Numbered from the stretch's first letter, positions 48,789-59,409 are shown. The stretch: 64,000 nucleotides of DNA from Deltaproteobacteria bacterium (GCA_021815305.1 JAKAHC010000002.1:344284-408283), one strand, 5' to 3'. A program made the numbers and translations. The notes: a model not told the origin generated them from the letters alone.

Positions 48789-49436
48789 TCACCCTTCTCG
48801 CGAAAAGCCGTGTTTTTTCAGAAAATCAAGGGTCACCCCGCCCTCGCCTCCCCACTCCATGCGCTTGAAGACGTACTTTCCGACGATGTCGGCCTCCAGG
48901 TTGACCCGGTCCCCCGGACGCATCGCGCCCAGGGTCGTCCGTTCGAGCGTGATCGGGATAAGGGCCAGTTCGAACCCGTCATGACGGACGGCGCTGACCG
49001 TGAGGCTCACCCCGTCGACGGCCATCGCCCCCTTGTAAACCACGAACTTCATTATAGAAGGATCGGTTCGTATATGGAAGATCCGCGCTTCCCCGAGAGG
49101 GCGGATTTCGCGGATCCCCCCCGTCCCGTCCACGTGGCCGTACACGATGTGGCCCCCCAGCCGCCCGGAAAGCGACAGCGACCGCTCCAGGTTCACGCGC
49201 CCTCCGCTGCGAAACCCCTCGAGGGTCGTCCTCGACAGCGTTTCCTTCGAGACGTCTGCGGTGAAGGCGCCGGCCCCTTTCGCCGTCACCGTAAGGCAAA
49301 CCCCCGATACGGCGATGGAATCCCCGACGGCGATCGATGAAAGCGGCAGATGCGTCGCCACCGTGAGCGCCGTCCCCGCGCGCATCGGCGAGAGCGACTC
49401 CACGGTGCCGATGTCTTCCACGATACCGGTGAACAT
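48789..49436 (-). CDS. ribE: Riboflavin synthase alpha chain
   Basis: Dismutates two lumazines to riboflavin. The 215-residue product starts [15 protein letters not shown] and has two lumazine-binding barrels, each with the family signature ([19 protein letters not shown] and [19 protein letters not shown]). ATG 49436 lies 68 bases after the ribD stop; no FMN riboswitch is visible in that gap. Confidence 0.95.
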   Translation of the reverse strand: MFTGIVEDIGTVESLSPMRAGTALTVATHLPLSSIAVGDSIAVSGVCLTVTAKGAGAFTADVSKETLSRTTLEGFRSGGRVNLERSLSLSGRLGGHIVYGHVDGTGGIREIRPLGEARIFHIRTDPSIMKFVVYKGAMAVDGVSLTVSAVRHDGFELALIPITLERTTLGAMRPGDRVNLEADIVGKYVFKRMEWGGEGGVTLDFLKKHGFSREG

Positions 49437-49503
49437 GTTTCTCCGTCCTGTCTCGTCTACCCATCGCCCAGGTTTCGAGCGCTGCAGGCTCGCGACGGGC
49501 TTC

Positions 49504-50610
49504 CTATCCGGAACGCACGGGTTCCGCGGTGATCTCGAGATCCGGGCCGGCGCGGCGAACGGAGGTGAAGACGAGCCGTTTCCCCGAGGAGGGGGACCTG
49601 CCCGCCCACCCCGAGATGGCGCGAACCCCTTCCCCCAGGAGGAGGGGGGCGACGAATACGACGTACCGGTCCACGGCCCCCTCCGCCGCCAGCCACCCGG
49701 CCGTTCTCCCCCCGCCTTCCACCAGCAGGGAGGTGATCCCTTCCGCTCCCAGGCGATCGAGGAAATCCCCCGCCCGGATCCTTCCCTTGCGCGAAGGGAA
49801 AAGAAGCACGCGGGCGCCCAGAGCGCGGAGCCTGTCCGCCTCCCGCTTCGGGACCGCCGCGGGGCACGCAATCAACACCTCTCCTCCCGCCTCCCGGAAC
49901 ATGCGGAGCCCGGCGAGTTCTCCCGGGCGAGTGGTAAGGACCACGCGCCTCGGATCCCTTGCGCCGGAAATGCGGGCGGTCAGCAGCGGATCGTCCCGCC
50001 GCGCCGTCCCGGCGCCCACCAGGATCGCATCCGCCTCGGAGCGCATCCGATGGACGCGCCGGCGTGCGTCCTCGCCGGTGATCCAGCGGGAATTTCCCGT
50101 GGCCGCGCCGATCTGACCGTCGAGGGAAACCGCGAGCTTCAACGTAACGTGCGGCCTCCCGGACACCACCCACCGGCAGAACCCCCGGTTGAGTTCCCGC
50201 GCGGGTCCTTCGAGGATTCCCTCGTGGACATCGACGCCCGCCTCCCTGAGGCGCCGGGCGCCTTTCCCCCGGACCCTGGGATCGGGGTCTTCCATCGCGT
50301 ACGCCAGGCGGGAGATCCCCGCCGCGAGGATCGCCTCCGTGCAAGGACCGGTGCGGCCGCGGTGGTCGCACGGCTCCAGGGTTACGTACAGGTCCGCACC
50401 GCGGGACCGATCCCCCGCCGCCGCCAACGCCTCGACCTCGGCGTGGGGGAGACCGGCGGCCCGGTGGTACCCTTCCCCCACCACCTTGCCGCCGCGCACG
50501 ACCACGGCGCCGACGGCGGGGTTGGGGGAGGTCCGTCCCGCGCCCTTCCGGGCCAGCCGCAGCGCCGCCCGCATGAACTCGGGCCGGGGAAAGGTCACCG
50601 CGAGGCTCAT
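49504..50610 (-). CDS. ribD: Bifunctional pyrimidine deaminase/reductase
   Basis: Deaminates and then reduces the GTP-derived pyrimidine in riboflavin synthesis. The 368-residue product has the deaminase zinc site HAEVEALAA … [10 protein letters not shown] and the reductase half starting at [21 protein letters not shown] 50610 overlaps the nrdR stop (ATGA). nrdR-ribD adjacency is conserved in proteobacteria. Confidence 0.96.
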   Translation of the reverse strand: MSLAVTFPRPEFMRAALRLARKGAGRTSPNPAVGAVVVRGGKVVGEGYHRAAGLPHAEVEALAAAGDRSRGADLYVTLEPCDHRGRTGPCTEAILAAGISRLAYAMEDPDPRVRGKGARRLREAGVDVHEGILEGPARELNRGFCRWVVSGRPHVTLKLAVSLDGQIGAATGNSRWITGEDARRRVHRMRSEADAILVGAGTARRDDPLLTARISGARDPRRVVLTTRPGELAGLRMFREAGGEVLIACPAAVPKREADRLRALGARVLLFPSRKGRIRAGDFLDRLGAEGITSLLVEGGGRTAGWLAAEGAVDRYVVFVAPLLLGEGVRAISGWAGRSPSSGKRLVFTSVRRAGPDLEITAEPVRSG

Positions 50611-51083
50611 GCCTTGCCGCGGCGGTCGGAAGGTTCCGTGATGAGGGTCTTGATCTCCTCGACGAACTGGCTTACGTCCTTGAACTGCCGGTACACGGAG
50701 GCGAAACGGACGTACGCGACGTCGTCCACGGGGAGGAGCTTCTCCATGACGCGCTCCCCGATCCGCACGGAGGAGATCTCCTTCTCCGCGCCGGCCTGGA
50801 ATTCCATCTCGAGGCTGTCGACGAGGTGCTCGATCGTAGTGTAGCTCACCGGCCGTTTCTCGCACGCCTTCATGATGCCGGAGAGGATCTTCTGCCGGTC
50901 GAAAGGCTCTCGCCGCCCGTCCCGTTTCACGACGAGGGGGGTTTCCTCCTCGATGCGCTCGTAGGTGGTGAACCGGCGCTGGCAGGAGAGGCACTCTCTC
51001 CGGCGCCGAATGACGTCGTGGTCCTTGCCCGCCCGGGAATCGACCACCTTGTTGTCGTCGTGGCCGCACCGGGGACATCTCAC
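50607..51083 (-). CDS. nrdR: Transcriptional repressor NrdR
   Basis: Represses ribonucleotide reductase genes in an ATP/dATP-dependent way. The 158-residue product starts with the zinc ribbon [16 protein letters not shown] … [13 protein letters not shown], and an ATP-cone follows. GTG 51083 overlaps the comEB stop (GTGA), with GGAGG upstream. Next to a dCMP deaminase gene, which also concerns deoxynucleotide supply. Confidence 0.95.
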   Translation of the reverse strand: MRCPRCGHDDNKVVDSRAGKDHDVIRRRRECLSCQRRFTTYERIEEETPLVVKRDGRREPFDRQKILSGIMKACEKRPVSYTTIEHLVDSLEMEFQAGAEKEISSVRIGERVMEKLLPVDDVAYVRFASVYRQFKDVSQFVEEIKTLITEPSDRRGKA

Positions 51084-51550
51084 GGACCGGGGACCTCCAT
51101 TTTCAGAAGATCCATGCCGACCTCGGAGAGCATCTCCCGCGTCAAGGTGTCGCTGTACCCCTCGAGGTAGACGATGCGCCGGACGCCTGCGTTGATGAGC
51201 ATCTTCGCGCAGATGATGCAGGGGAGATTGGTGCAGTACAGGACCGCGTCGCGGATCGACACGCCGTGGAACGCGGCCTGGATGATGGCGTTCTGCTCGG
51301 CGTGCAGGCCCCGGCAGAGCTCGTGCCTTTCTCCCGAAGGGACGGAGAGCCGTTCCCGGAGGCACCCCGCGGCCTCGCAGTGGGTCACGCCGGAAGGCAC
51401 TCCGTTGTACCCCGTGGCCAGGAGGCGCCGATCCTTCACCAGGACCGCGCCGACCGCCCGCCGCAGGCAGGATGATCTCCTTGCGGCAAGCTTCGCCATG
51501 TCCATGAAGTAAGTGTCCCAGTCCGGACGGGCCCGCCCTCCCGTGAGCAC
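51080..51550 (-). CDS. comEB: Deoxycytidylate deaminase (ComEB-like)
   Basis: Converts dCMP to dUMP for thymidylate synthesis. The 156-residue protein has [18 protein letters not shown] near the N-terminus and the deaminase zinc motif [14 protein letters not shown] … [16 protein letters not shown] 51550 follows GGGGGTGAG; a longer frame is not homologous. It starts 5 bases upstream of the rpiB-glyA stop. Confidence 0.93.
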   Translation of the reverse strand: MLTGGRARPDWDTYFMDMAKLAARRSSCLRRAVGAVLVKDRRLLATGYNGVPSGVTHCEAAGCLRERLSVPSGERHELCRGLHAEQNAIIQAAFHGVSIRDAVLYCTNLPCIICAKMLINAGVRRIVYLEGYSDTLTREMLSEVGMDLLKMEVPGP

Positions 51551-51554
51551 GGTC

Positions 51555-53318
51555 TCACCCCCTCGCGTAATCCCCGATCCGCTCCCTGTACAGGGGAAAG
51601 CCTTCACACAGGGACCGGATCTCCGCCTCGACGCGCTTCCGGACGGAGGCATCCGCGGGAGCCGACAGCGCATCCGCGATCAGGTGCCCGATCCTCTCCA
51701 TCTCCCTTTCCCTCATCCCCCGGGTGGTGGCCGCGGGCGTCCCGATCCGGATCCCGCTGGTGACGAACGGGCTGCGCGTCTCGAAGGGAACGGTGTTCTT
51801 GTTCACCGTGATGCCCACGCGCTCCAGGACCGCCTCGGCTTCCTTCCCCGTGAGCGGCGTGTCCGCGAGGTTCAGGAGCATCAGGTGGTTGTCCGTCCCC
51901 CCGGAGACGAGCCGATATCCCCGCGAGGCGAGCGTGCGCGCCAGCGCCGCGGCGTTGGCGACGATGCTCTCCTGGTACTCCTTGAAGCCCGGCGACATCG
52001 CTTCCTTCAGGGCAACGGCCTTCGCGGCGATCACGTGCATCAGGGGGCCGCCCTGGATGCCCGGGAAGATCGCGGAGTTGAGCTTCTTCGCCATGTCCTC
52101 TCGGCACAGGATCATCCCGGCGCGGGGGCCCCGCAGCGTCTTGTGGGTCGTGGTCGTCACGAACTCGCAGTACGGTACGGGGCTTTGGTGCAGGCCGGCC
52201 GCGATCAGCCCCGCGATGTGGGCGATGTCCGCCATTACCATGCATCCGGCCTCGTCGGCGATCCGCCGGAACGCCGCAAAATCGATCGCCCGCGGGTAGG
52301 CCGACGCGCCCACCACGATCAGCTTGGGGCGGTGCCGGAGCGCGAGATCCCGGACCTGGTCGTAGTCGATGGTCTCCGTGTCCTGCCGCACGCCGTAGGG
52401 GACCACGTTGAAGAGTTTTCCCGAGAAGTTGACCGGGCTGCCGTGGGTCAGGTGGCCGCCGTGGGAAAGGTTCATGCCGAGCATCGTGTCGCCGGGATCC
52501 ATCACGGCGAAGTACACCGCCATGTTCGCTTGGGAGCCGGAGTGGGGCTGCACGTTGACGTGATCGGCCCCGAAGATCTTCTTCGCCCGCTCGATGGCCA
52601 GGGACTCGGCCTGGTCCACGAACTCGCACCCGCCGTAGTACCGTTTCCCCGGGTACCCCTCGGCGTATTTGTTCGTAAGCACCGATCCCGTCGCCTCGAG
52701 CACCGCCTCGCTCACGAAGTTCTCGGAGGCGATCATCTCCAGCCGGAACGCCTGCCGTTCCGTCTCCCGGCGGATGATCTCGTAGATCTCGGGGTCGGTC
52801 TCCTTCAGATGCGACATGCGCGCCTCTCCTTGCCCGGCAGCCCCGGATCCGGGGCCGGCCGACGGTTTCTTTTCCAGGTCGTGGATCTTCGCCACGCGCC
52901 GGGCGTGGCGCCCCTCCTCGAACGGCTCCGTCAGGAACAGGCGCAGTCTTCGGACCGCGTCCTCCACGGACATCGTCCGCGCGCCGAACGCCGCCACGTT
53001 GGCGTCGTTGTGCTGCCGCGCGAGCCGCGCGGCGTCGTCGTCGTAGAGCACCGCCGCCCGGACGCCGGGGAACTTGTTGGCGGCGATCGACATGCCGAGA
53101 CCGGTGCCGCAGACCAAAACGCCCGCATCCGCCGTTCCGGCGGAGACTCTCCCCGCCACCGCGGCCGCGTAGTCCGGGTAGTCCACCGACTCGGGCGACC
53201 CGGTTCCCAGGTCCTCCGCGCGGAGCCCCATCCCCTCCACCGCCTGGAGGAGGGAGCGCTTCATCTCCACGCCGGCGTGGTCGGCGGCGATGACGATCCT
53301 GCGGGGGGCGTCCGCCAA
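51555..53318 (-). CDS. rpiB-glyA: Ribose-5-phosphate isomerase B fused in frame to serine hydroxymethyltransferase
   Basis: One uninterrupted frame of 587 codons. Residues 1-~150 are RpiB (IVIAADHAG, active-site Cys70 in [27 protein letters not shown]). A ~17-residue Gly/Ala/Pro linker follows, then a complete 420-residue GlyA beginning [11 protein letters not shown] at 52817 with the PLP lysine in [12 protein letters not shown] (Lys226 of that part). RpiB is ~150 residues in other species and normally ends with its own stop; here there is none. A strong Shine-Dalgarno sits before the GlyA ATG. The start is TTG 53318 with GAGGAG upstream. The cell may make a fusion, separate GlyA, or both. 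Confidence 0.9.
   Translation of the reverse strand: MADAPRRIVIAADHAGVEMKRSLLQAVEGMGLRAEDLGTGSPESVDYPDYAAAVAGRVSAGTADAGVLVCGTGLGMSIAANKFPGVRAAVLYDDDAARLARQHNDANVAAFGARTMSVEDAVRRLRLFLTEPFEEGRHARRVAKIHDLEKKPSAGPGSGAAGQGEARMSHLKETDPEIYEIIRRETERQAFRLEMIASENFVSEAVLEATGSVLTNKYAEGYPGKRYYGGCEFVDQAESLAIERAKKIFGADHVNVQPHSGSQANMAVYFAVMDPGDTMLGMNLSHGGHLTHGSPVNFSGKLFNVVPYGVRQDTETIDYDQVRDLALRHRPKLIVVGASAYPRAIDFAAFRRIADEAGCMVMADIAHIAGLIAAGLHQSPVPYCEFVTTTTHKTLRGPRAGMILCREDMAKKLNSAIFPGIQGGPLMHVIAAKAVALKEAMSPGFKEYQESIVANAAALARTLASRGYRLVSGGTDNHLMLLNLADTPLTGKEAEAVLERVGITVNKNTVPFETRSPFVTSGIRIGTPAATTRGMREREMERIGHLIADALSAPADASVRKRVEAEIRSLCEGFPLYRERIGDYARG
52817..52831 (-). promoter_or_regulatory. glyA: Internal ribosome binding site and ATG for glyA
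   Basis: On the minus strand AAGGAG (52831-52826) lies 8 bases before the ATG at 52817 that begins [11 protein letters not shown]. It lies inside the rpiB-glyA open frame and would allow a free 420-residue GlyA to be made from the same message. Confidence 0.75.
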
Positions 53319-53322
53319 GGCG

Positions 53323-54564
53323 CTACTCCTCGAAACGGCGGAACAGCAGCACGGAGTTCGTCCCGCCGAACCCAAAGGAGTTGGAGAGCGCGTACCGGAC
53401 CGGCTGCCTGCGCGGGACATTCGGCACGTAGTCGAGGTCGCACTCCGGGTCCGGCGTGGTGTAGTTGACCGTCGGGGGGAGGACGCCGTCCCGGATCGCC
53501 AGGCTGCAGAACATCCCCTCGAGGGCGCCCGCCGCGCCGAGCAGGTGTCCCGTCATGGATTTGGTGGAACTCACCGGGAGACTCCGGGCGCGCTCGCCGA
53601 AGACGGTCTTGATGGCCATCGTTTCGTACAAGTCGTTGTAGGGGGTGGACGTGCCGTGGGCGTTGACGTAGTCCACCGAGGCGGGGGAGATCCCCGCGTC
53701 GGCGATGGCCGCGGCCATCGCGCGCACCGCCCCTTCTCCGCCGGGAGCGGGCGCCGTCACGTGGTGCGCGTCGGCGGACGCACCGTAGCCGCACAGCTCG
53801 GCGTAGATCTTCGCTCCGCGTTTCCGCGCGAACTCGAGTTCCTCCAGCACGAGGATTGCGGACCCCTCGCCCATCACGAACCCGTCGCGGTCCTTGTCGA
53901 ACGGCCGGGAGGCATGCGTCGGGTCGTCGTTCCGGTCGGAGAGGGCCTTCATCGAGCAGAATCCCCCCAGGCCCAGCGGAGTGACCGTCGCCTCCGCCCC
54001 GCCGGAGATCACGACGTCGCACACCCCGTTGCGGATGGCGTGCATCCCCTCGCCCATGGCGTGGCTGGAAGCCGCGCACGCGGTGGTCGTGGTGATGTTC
54101 GGCCCCTTGGCGCCGTACCGCATCGCAATGTGGCCCGGGGCAAGGTTGGAGATGAGCATCGGGATGAAGAAGGGGCTGATCTTCCGCGGCCCGCCCTCGA
54201 GCAGGTACGCCTTGTGGTACCGTTCCAGGGTCGACAGCCCCCCGAGCCCGCTGCCCATGTAGACCCCCGTCCTGGGCGCGAGCGCCGCGTCGATCGAGAG
54301 GCCCGCGTCCTCCATCGCCATGTGCGCGGCCGCCATGGCGTAGTGGATGAACGGGTCCATCCGCTTGATCTCTTTCCTGTCGATGAAATCCTCGGGGTCG
54401 AACCCCTTCACCTCGGCCGCGATGGTGGTGGAGAACCCTGTCGCGTCGAACCGCGTGATGGGCCCCACGCCCGATGTCCCGGCAAGCACCGCGTCCCACG
54501 TGGGACGGACGCCCACCCCGAGGGGCGTAACCGCCCCCATTCCCGTGATGACGACTCTCCGCAT
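53323..54564 (-). CDS. fabF: Beta-ketoacyl-ACP synthase II
   Basis: Elongating condensing enzyme. The 413-residue product has Cys163 in [11 protein letters not shown], the two His in [11 protein letters not shown] and [12 protein letters not shown], and [12 protein letters not shown] 54564 is preceded by GGAAGGG; an upstream ATG at 54582 is not needed. It follows acpP in the fab cluster and precedes rpiB-glyA by 4 bases. Confidence 0.97.
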   Translation of the reverse strand: MRRVVITGMGAVTPLGVGVRPTWDAVLAGTSGVGPITRFDATGFSTTIAAEVKGFDPEDFIDRKEIKRMDPFIHYAMAAAHMAMEDAGLSIDAALAPRTGVYMGSGLGGLSTLERYHKAYLLEGGPRKISPFFIPMLISNLAPGHIAMRYGAKGPNITTTTACAASSHAMGEGMHAIRNGVCDVVISGGAEATVTPLGLGGFCSMKALSDRNDDPTHASRPFDKDRDGFVMGEGSAILVLEELEFARKRGAKIYAELCGYGASADAHHVTAPAPGGEGAVRAMAAAIADAGISPASVDYVNAHGTSTPYNDLYETMAIKTVFGERARSLPVSSTKSMTGHLLGAAGALEGMFCSLAIRDGVLPPTVNYTTPDPECDLDYVPNVPRRQPVRYALSNSFGFGGTNSVLLFRRFEE

Positions 54565-54617
54565 GTCGACCCTTCCGCCCACGCCCCTCCCCGGGGCTCT
54601 CTTTAAGGGGGCTGTCC

Positions 54618-54851
54618 TTATTTCTTGTGGTTCGTGATGTACTGGATGACGTCGTTGACGGTCTTGATCTTCTCCGCCTCCTCGTCCGGAATCTCGATCC
54701 CGAACTCCTCCTCCATCTTCATCACGAGTTCCACGATGTCGAGAGAGTCGGCCCCCAGGTCATCGATGAACGACGCCTCGTTGGTGACCTCGTTCACGTC
54801 CCTCTCCAGCTGCTCCGCCACGATCTCACGCACTCGCTTGTCGACCGACAT
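54618..54851 (-). CDS. acpP: Acyl carrier protein
   Basis: Carries acyl chains for FabA-F and for LpxA/LpxD. The 77-residue acidic product has the phosphopantetheine site Ser36 in [16 protein letters not shown] 54851 is preceded by GGAAGGGAG. It lies between fabG and fabF, the universal arrangement. Confidence 0.98.
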   Translation of the reverse strand: MSVDKRVREIVAEQLERDVNEVTNEASFIDDLGADSLDIVELVMKMEEEFGIEIPDEEAEKIKTVNDVIQYITNHKK

Positions 54852-54880
54852 TGCCGTTCTCCCTTCCGCTTAGTATACGC

Positions 54881-55624
54881 TCACATGTACATCCCGCCGT
54901 TGATGCCGATCACCTGCCCGGTCACGTACGCCGCCGCGTCGGAGACGAGGAACAGGGCCAGTTCCGCCACCTCCGCCGGAGCGCCGAACCGTCCCAGGGG
55001 GATCCGCTCCGCGAACTCCTTCCGCGTCGCCTCCGGCAGCCTGTCGGTCATCTCCGTCGTGATGAACCCCGGGGCGATCGCGTTCACCGTCACTTCCCGG
55101 GAGGCGAGCTCCCGCGCCATGGACTTCGTGAACCCGATGATCCCCGCCTTGGAGGCAGCGTAGACCGACTGGCCGGCGTTCCCCATCTCTCCCACCACCG
55201 AACTCAGGTTGACGATCCGTCCGCAGCGCTGGCGGATCATCTGCCGCGATACCGCCTTCGTGACCAGGAACAACCCTTTCAGGTTCGTCCGGACGACCTC
55301 GTCGAAGTCTTCCTCCGTCAGCCGCATCAGGAGGTTGTCACGGGTGATCCCGGCGTTGTTCACAAGGATGTCGATCCTCCCCCGCTCCGCGAGGATCCCC
55401 TTCACCGCCGCATCGACCTCGGTCGCGCTCCCGACATCGAAGCGAAAAAGGAGACCGCGCCCGCCCGCGGCTTCGATCGCCGCAAGGGTTTCCTTCGCCG
55501 CCGCCTCGTTCCCCGCGTAGTTCGCTGCGACACAGGCGCCCTCCGCGGCGAGCCGGACCGCGATGGCGCGCCCGATCCCGCGGGACGCGCCGGTCACCAG
55601 CGCGGTCTTCCCCGAAAGGAGCAT
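54881..55624 (-). CDS. fabG: 3-oxoacyl-ACP reductase
   Basis: NADPH-dependent ketoacyl reductase. The 247-residue short-chain dehydrogenase has ALVTGASRGIGRAIA, the NNAGI motif and the Ser-Tyr-Lys triad (NLSSVVG … YAASKAG). ATG 55624 is behind GGAGGGA. Neighbours fabD and acpP fix its role. Confidence 0.96.
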   Translation of the reverse strand: MLLSGKTALVTGASRGIGRAIAVRLAAEGACVAANYAGNEAAAKETLAAIEAAGGRGLLFRFDVGSATEVDAAVKGILAERGRIDILVNNAGITRDNLLMRLTEEDFDEVVRTNLKGLFLVTKAVSRQMIRQRCGRIVNLSSVVGEMGNAGQSVYAASKAGIIGFTKSMARELASREVTVNAIAPGFITTEMTDRLPEATRKEFAERIPLGRFGAPAEVAELALFLVSDAAAYVTGQVIGINGGMYM

Positions 55625-55687
55625 TCCCGTCCCTCCTCCCCCGCTATTCTTACCCTTTCCCGGCACGGCGGTTCCAGCAAAAAAACG

Positions 55688-56620
55688 TCAGGACGGAAGC
55701 GACCTGGCGGCGTCCAGGTCCGCGGGGCCGCAGAACGCCGCCGTGGACGCCTCTTTGTCGATTCTGCGCACCAGCCCGGACAACACCTTTCCCGGTCCCA
55801 CTTCGAGGAACGACGTGGGTCCCATCGACCGCATCGCAAGGATCGACTCCTCCCAGAGTACGGGAGCAACAACCTGCCGGACAAGGGATTCCGCGACCGC
55901 ATCCCCTTCCCGATACGGGGCGGCCGTCACGTTCGCGACCACGGGAAAGCGGAACTCCCCCTGCGGGATGGCGCGAAGTTCGGGCGCCAGGCGGTCCGCC
56001 GCGGGCCGCATCAACGCGCAGTGGAACGGAGCGCTCACGGGAAGGGGGAGGGCCCGTTTCGCCCCCGCCGCCCTGGCGGCATCGCACGCCGCCGATACCG
56101 CCTTCGTCGCGCCCGAGATCACGACCTGGTCCCCCCCGTTGAAGTTCGCCGGCGAAACCACTCCCAGCGCGGACGCCCGGCGGCACACCTCCGCGACCTT
56201 CTCCGGGGAGAGCCCGAGGATCGCAGCCATCGCCCCCTCGCCCACGGGGACGGCCTCCTGCATGTATTTCCCGCGCAACCGCAGGACGCGCACGGCGTCG
56301 CCCAGGGAGAGCGCCCCCGCCGCGACCAGCGCGGAATATTCGCCCAGGGAATGTCCCGCGGCGCAGGCGACGCGCAGGCCCGTTTCCGCGGAAAGAACCC
56401 GGAACGCCGCGACGCTCACGGTGAAGATGGCAGGTTGGGTGTTTTCGGTCAAGCGGAGCTCCTCTTCCGTCCCCCGGAAACAGAGGTTCCCCACGTCCTT
56501 GTCGAGCGCTTCGGACGCTTCCTCGAACGTCCGCCGGGCGACGTCGAAGGCGTCGTAAAGATCCTTCCCCATCCCCGGGAACTGCGAAGCCTGGCCGGGA
56601 AACAGCAGCGCGATCGCCAT
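55688..56620 (-). CDS. fabD: Malonyl-CoA:ACP transacylase
   Basis: Loads malonyl groups onto ACP. The 310-residue product opens ALLFPGQASQFPGMGKDL and has the nucleophile Ser in AAGHSLGEYSALVAAG and His in PVSAPFHCALM. ATG 56620 has AGGAG that includes the fabH stop. The alpha/beta hydrolase core looks complete. Confidence 0.96.
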   Translation of the reverse strand: MAIALLFPGQASQFPGMGKDLYDAFDVARRTFEEASEALDKDVGNLCFRGTEEELRLTENTQPAIFTVSVAAFRVLSAETGLRVACAAGHSLGEYSALVAAGALSLGDAVRVLRLRGKYMQEAVPVGEGAMAAILGLSPEKVAEVCRRASALGVVSPANFNGGDQVVISGATKAVSAACDAARAAGAKRALPLPVSAPFHCALMRPAADRLAPELRAIPQGEFRFPVVANVTAAPYREGDAVAESLVRQVVAPVLWEESILAMRSMGPTSFLEVGPGKVLSGLVRRIDKEASTAAFCGPADLDAARSLPS

Positions 56621-56630
56621 CGGGTTTCTC

Positions 56631-57608
56631 CTACATCCTCATCAGCGCGGATCCCCACGTCAGGCCGGCGCCGAAGGCCACCAGCAGAACGAGGTCGCCG
56701 GCACGGAGGCGCCCCTCCGCCTTCGCTTCCGCAAGCGCGATCGGGATCGAGGCGGCGGATGTGTTCCCGTACCGCTCCAGGTTGACGAAGACACGATCCT
56801 GCGGGACACCGAGGCGCTTCCCGACCGCGTTGATGATGCGGAGGTTCGCCTGGTGCGGGATGAACAGGGCCAGGTCGTCCACGCCGTACCCGTTCCGGGA
56901 CAGCGCCTTCTGCGCCACATCGGCCATCTTGGTCACGGCATGCTTGAAGGTCTCGTTCCCGGACATCCGCAGGTAGATCATCCGCCGGGAGATCAGCTCC
57001 GGCGTCAGCGGGTTCACCGTTCCTCCGCCCGGACAGTGGATCAACTCCCACAGGTTCCCGTCCGACTGGAGATGGCAGGACAGGATCCCCTCCCCCTCGG
57101 GGCACTCCGCGAGGACCACGGCGCCCGACCCGTCGCCGAACAGGATGCAGGTGGCGCGGTCCGTGTAGTCCGTTATGCTGGACAGGATCTCGGATCCGAG
57201 CACCAGCGCCCTCTTTCCGCGCCCGGCCCGGATCAGGGCATCCGCCACCGAGAGGGAGTAAAGGAATCCGGAACACGCCGCGTTGAGGTCCATCGCGAAG
57301 GCGTTCCGGGCGCCCAGCTTCTTCTGGAGAAAGCATGCGGTGGAGGGAAGCGGCATGTCCGGCGTGCAGGTCCCCACGACGATGAGGTCGATCTCGTCGG
57401 GACGGACCCCCGCGTCGGCAAGAGCCTTCCGGGAGGCGGCCAGGCCGAAATCCGAGTTCGCCGCGCCCAGCTCCGCGATGCGACGGGACTTGATCCCCGT
57501 GCGCTCGGTGATCCAGGAATCGTTGGTGTCGACCAGCTTCTCGAGGTCCGCGTTCGTCAGTTTCTTCGGCGGGGCGTGCATCCCCAGTCCGACGATCTTC
57601 GTTGCCAC
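56631..57608 (-). CDS. fabH: Beta-ketoacyl-ACP synthase III
   Basis: Initiates fatty acid synthesis by condensing acyl-CoA with malonyl-ACP. The 325-residue product has Cys112 in NAACSGFLYS, His in IPHQANLRII and Asn in ERYGNTSAASI. GTG 57608 has GGGGGAA upstream. It follows plsX by 32 bases. Confidence 0.96.
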   Translation of the reverse strand: MATKIVGLGMHAPPKKLTNADLEKLVDTNDSWITERTGIKSRRIAELGAANSDFGLAASRKALADAGVRPDEIDLIVVGTCTPDMPLPSTACFLQKKLGARNAFAMDLNAACSGFLYSLSVADALIRAGRGKRALVLGSEILSSITDYTDRATCILFGDGSGAVVLAECPEGEGILSCHLQSDGNLWELIHCPGGGTVNPLTPELISRRMIYLRMSGNETFKHAVTKMADVAQKALSRNGYGVDDLALFIPHQANLRIINAVGKRLGVPQDRVFVNLERYGNTSAASIPIALAEAKAEGRLRAGDLVLLVAFGAGLTWGSALMRM

Positions 57609-57640
57609 CTGCCCGTTCCCCCTCTCGCGTGGTCGCTTCG

Positions 57641-58663
57641 TTACGGCCTCGCGGCCTCTTCCTCCGGCGCGTGCCCGTGGGACGCCACGGACCTTGCGAT
57701 CTCCTCGTCCACGCCGCAGCGCGCCAGCGACCCCGCGGCGCGGATCCCGTTCCGGATCGCCCTCTCGTCGGAAGACCCGTGGCAGATGAAGACCCCGCCA
57801 CGCACCCCCAGCAGCGGAGCGCCCCCGTATTCCGCGTAGTCCAGCCGTTTCTTCACGTCCCGGATCGCCCGTTCCGCGAGCAGGGCGCCCACCTTGGCGA
57901 TGGAGGATTTGGCGATCTCCTCTTTCAGGAACTGCCCCAGCGCCTGGGCCATCCCCTCCATCGTCTTGAGCGCCACGTTGCCGACAAAACCGTCGCTGAC
58001 GAAGACGTCGGCCCTCCCGGTGAAGAAGTCCCTTCCCTCCACGTTCCCCTCGAACCGGAGGCCGGTGCGGCGGAACAGGTCGCACGTTTCGCGCGTGAGA
58101 TCCGTCCCCTTGGATTCCTCCGCGCCGATGCTCAGCACGCCCACTCGCGGCCGCCGCACCCTCAGGATCATCCGGGAGTACACTTCGCCCATATGGCCGA
58201 ACTGCAGGAGGTGCGCAGGCTTGCAGTCGACGTTCGCGCCCGCGTCGATGAGGACGACCGGCCCGTGGGGAGTGGGGATCGTGGCGGCGATGGCGGGACG
58301 GTCGATGCCCCGGATCTTCTTCAGGATCAGAAGCCCACCGGCCATCACCGCGCCGGAATTTCCCGCGCTCACGAAGGAGGACGCCTTCCCGTCGGCCACG
58401 AGGGCCAGGCCGACACGGATCGAAGAGTCCCTCTTCTTCCGGAGGGCGATCCCGGGAACGTCGCACATCTCCACGGTCTCGGAGGCGTGGACCACCTCGA
58501 TGTCCGCGCCGGAGGCATCCACGGAACGGAGTTCCTCCCGGATCCGTTCCTCCCGTCCCACGAGGATCAGGGAGAGACCGTGCTCGCGCGCCGCCTGGAT
58601 CGCGCCGCGGACCACCTCCCGCGGGGCATGATCCCCCCCCATTGCATCCACGGCGATCTTCAT
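57641..58663 (-). CDS. plsX: Acyl-ACP:phosphate acyltransferase
   Basis: Makes acyl-phosphate for the PlsY route to phosphatidic acid. The 340-residue product begins MKIAVDAMGGDHAP and has VSAGNSGAVMAG and GFVGNVALKTMEG. ATG 58663 has no Shine-Dalgarno but is the family start; it lies 17 bases from rpmF. yceD-rpmF-plsX-fabH is the standard order. Confidence 0.96.
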   Translation of the reverse strand: MKIAVDAMGGDHAPREVVRGAIQAAREHGLSLILVGREERIREELRSVDASGADIEVVHASETVEMCDVPGIALRKKRDSSIRVGLALVADGKASSFVSAGNSGAVMAGGLLILKKIRGIDRPAIAATIPTPHGPVVLIDAGANVDCKPAHLLQFGHMGEVYSRMILRVRRPRVGVLSIGAEESKGTDLTRETCDLFRRTGLRFEGNVEGRDFFTGRADVFVSDGFVGNVALKTMEGMAQALGQFLKEEIAKSSIAKVGALLAERAIRDVKKRLDYAEYGGAPLLGVRGGVFICHGSSDERAIRNGIRAAGSLARCGVDEEIARSVASHGHAPEEEAARP

Positions 58664-58680
58664 CGAAGGGAGGGGGCGCG

Positions 58681-58863
58681 TCAGGCTTCGGTCTTCTCTA
58701 TGACTTCCCGGCCCTTGTAGGTCCCGCAGGTCGGGCACACGACATGGGGGCGCTTGACCGACTTACACTGGGGGCAGGTGCTCACCGCAGGCTGGGACAA
58801 CTTCTTGTGGGTGCGCCTCTTGTCCCTGCGGCATTTGGACCCGCGTCTCTTCGGATTCGGCAT
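58681..58863 (-). CDS. rpmF: 50S ribosomal protein L32
   Basis: Small ribosomal protein. The 60-residue product MPNPKRRGSKCRRDKRRTH has a zinc ribbon CPQC … CPTC (C+ type). ATG 58863 is preceded by AAGGAG overlapping the yceD stop. Confidence 0.98.
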   Translation of the reverse strand: MPNPKRRGSKCRRDKRRTHKKLSQPAVSTCPQCKSVKRPHVVCPTCGTYKGREVIEKTEA

Positions 58864-58866
58864 CTT

Positions 58867-59409
58867 CTACTCCTTTTTCCCTTTCAGATTCTTCAGAACG
58901 TCGAACGGGCCGGGGGTCCCCGCCGCCTCGCAGGAGCACGCCTCCCGGTTCCGGTTCGCACCACACTTCGGGCAGATTCCGCGGCACCCTTCCGAGCAGG
59001 CGACCTTCACGGGAAGCTCCAAGGCGACCTGTTCCCAGAAGATGTCGTCGACCTCGATTCCCGTGCCGTCGTAATACCCCACGTCGAGGTCTTCCTCGTG
59101 CAGTTCCACCGGACCACCGCCTCCGGGCCCACGGCTCGCAGGCGACAGGAAAGAACGGAACGCCTTCCCGAAACGCACCACGACCGGCTCGGAGCACCGG
59201 TCGCAGGGCGCCTCCCCTTCCGCGGCGAACGACCCCTCCGCCCAGACTTCCCCGGACTCGACCGTCAAGACCAGGTCCGCATCCGTCAGGCGGCACTTCG
59301 TCAGGGGCGCAGGGTCCATCCCCTCGAGAATGCGGGGGATCGACGTTTGCCCCCTGGAGGCGAAAACATCCAGACCGCCCCCGGGAATTTCAGACACCCG
59401 GATGTACAA
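58867..59409 (-). CDS. yceD: YceD/DUF177 family protein
   Basis: Conserved partner gene of rpmF, thought to act in 23S rRNA processing or ribosome maturation. The 180-residue product starts LYIRVSEIPGGGLDV and has ECDRCSEPV-type cysteines plus CSEGCRGICPKCGANRNREACSC near the C-terminus, the DUF177 zinc cluster. TTG 59409 is chosen because the perfect promoter lies just upstream and AAGGG sits 11 bases before it; a longer frame would start within the -35 box. Confidence 0.88.
   Translation of the reverse strand: MYIRVSEIPGGGLDVFASRGQTSIPRILEGMDPAPLTKCRLTDADLVLTVESGEVWAEGSFAAEGEAPCDRCSEPVVVRFGKAFRSFLSPASRGPGGGGPVELHEEDLDVGYYDGTGIEVDDIFWEQVALELPVKVACSEGCRGICPKCGANRNREACSCEAAGTPGPFDVLKNLKGKKE

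Noticed and set aside
49437..49503. FMN riboswitch before ribE
   Set aside because: The gap is only about 67 bases, shows no RFN-type conserved helices, and ribD is coupled to nrdR upstream.
51513..53468. 651-codon plus-strand frame opposite rpiB-glyA
   Set aside because: Shadow frame; the minus strand carries full enzyme motifs here.
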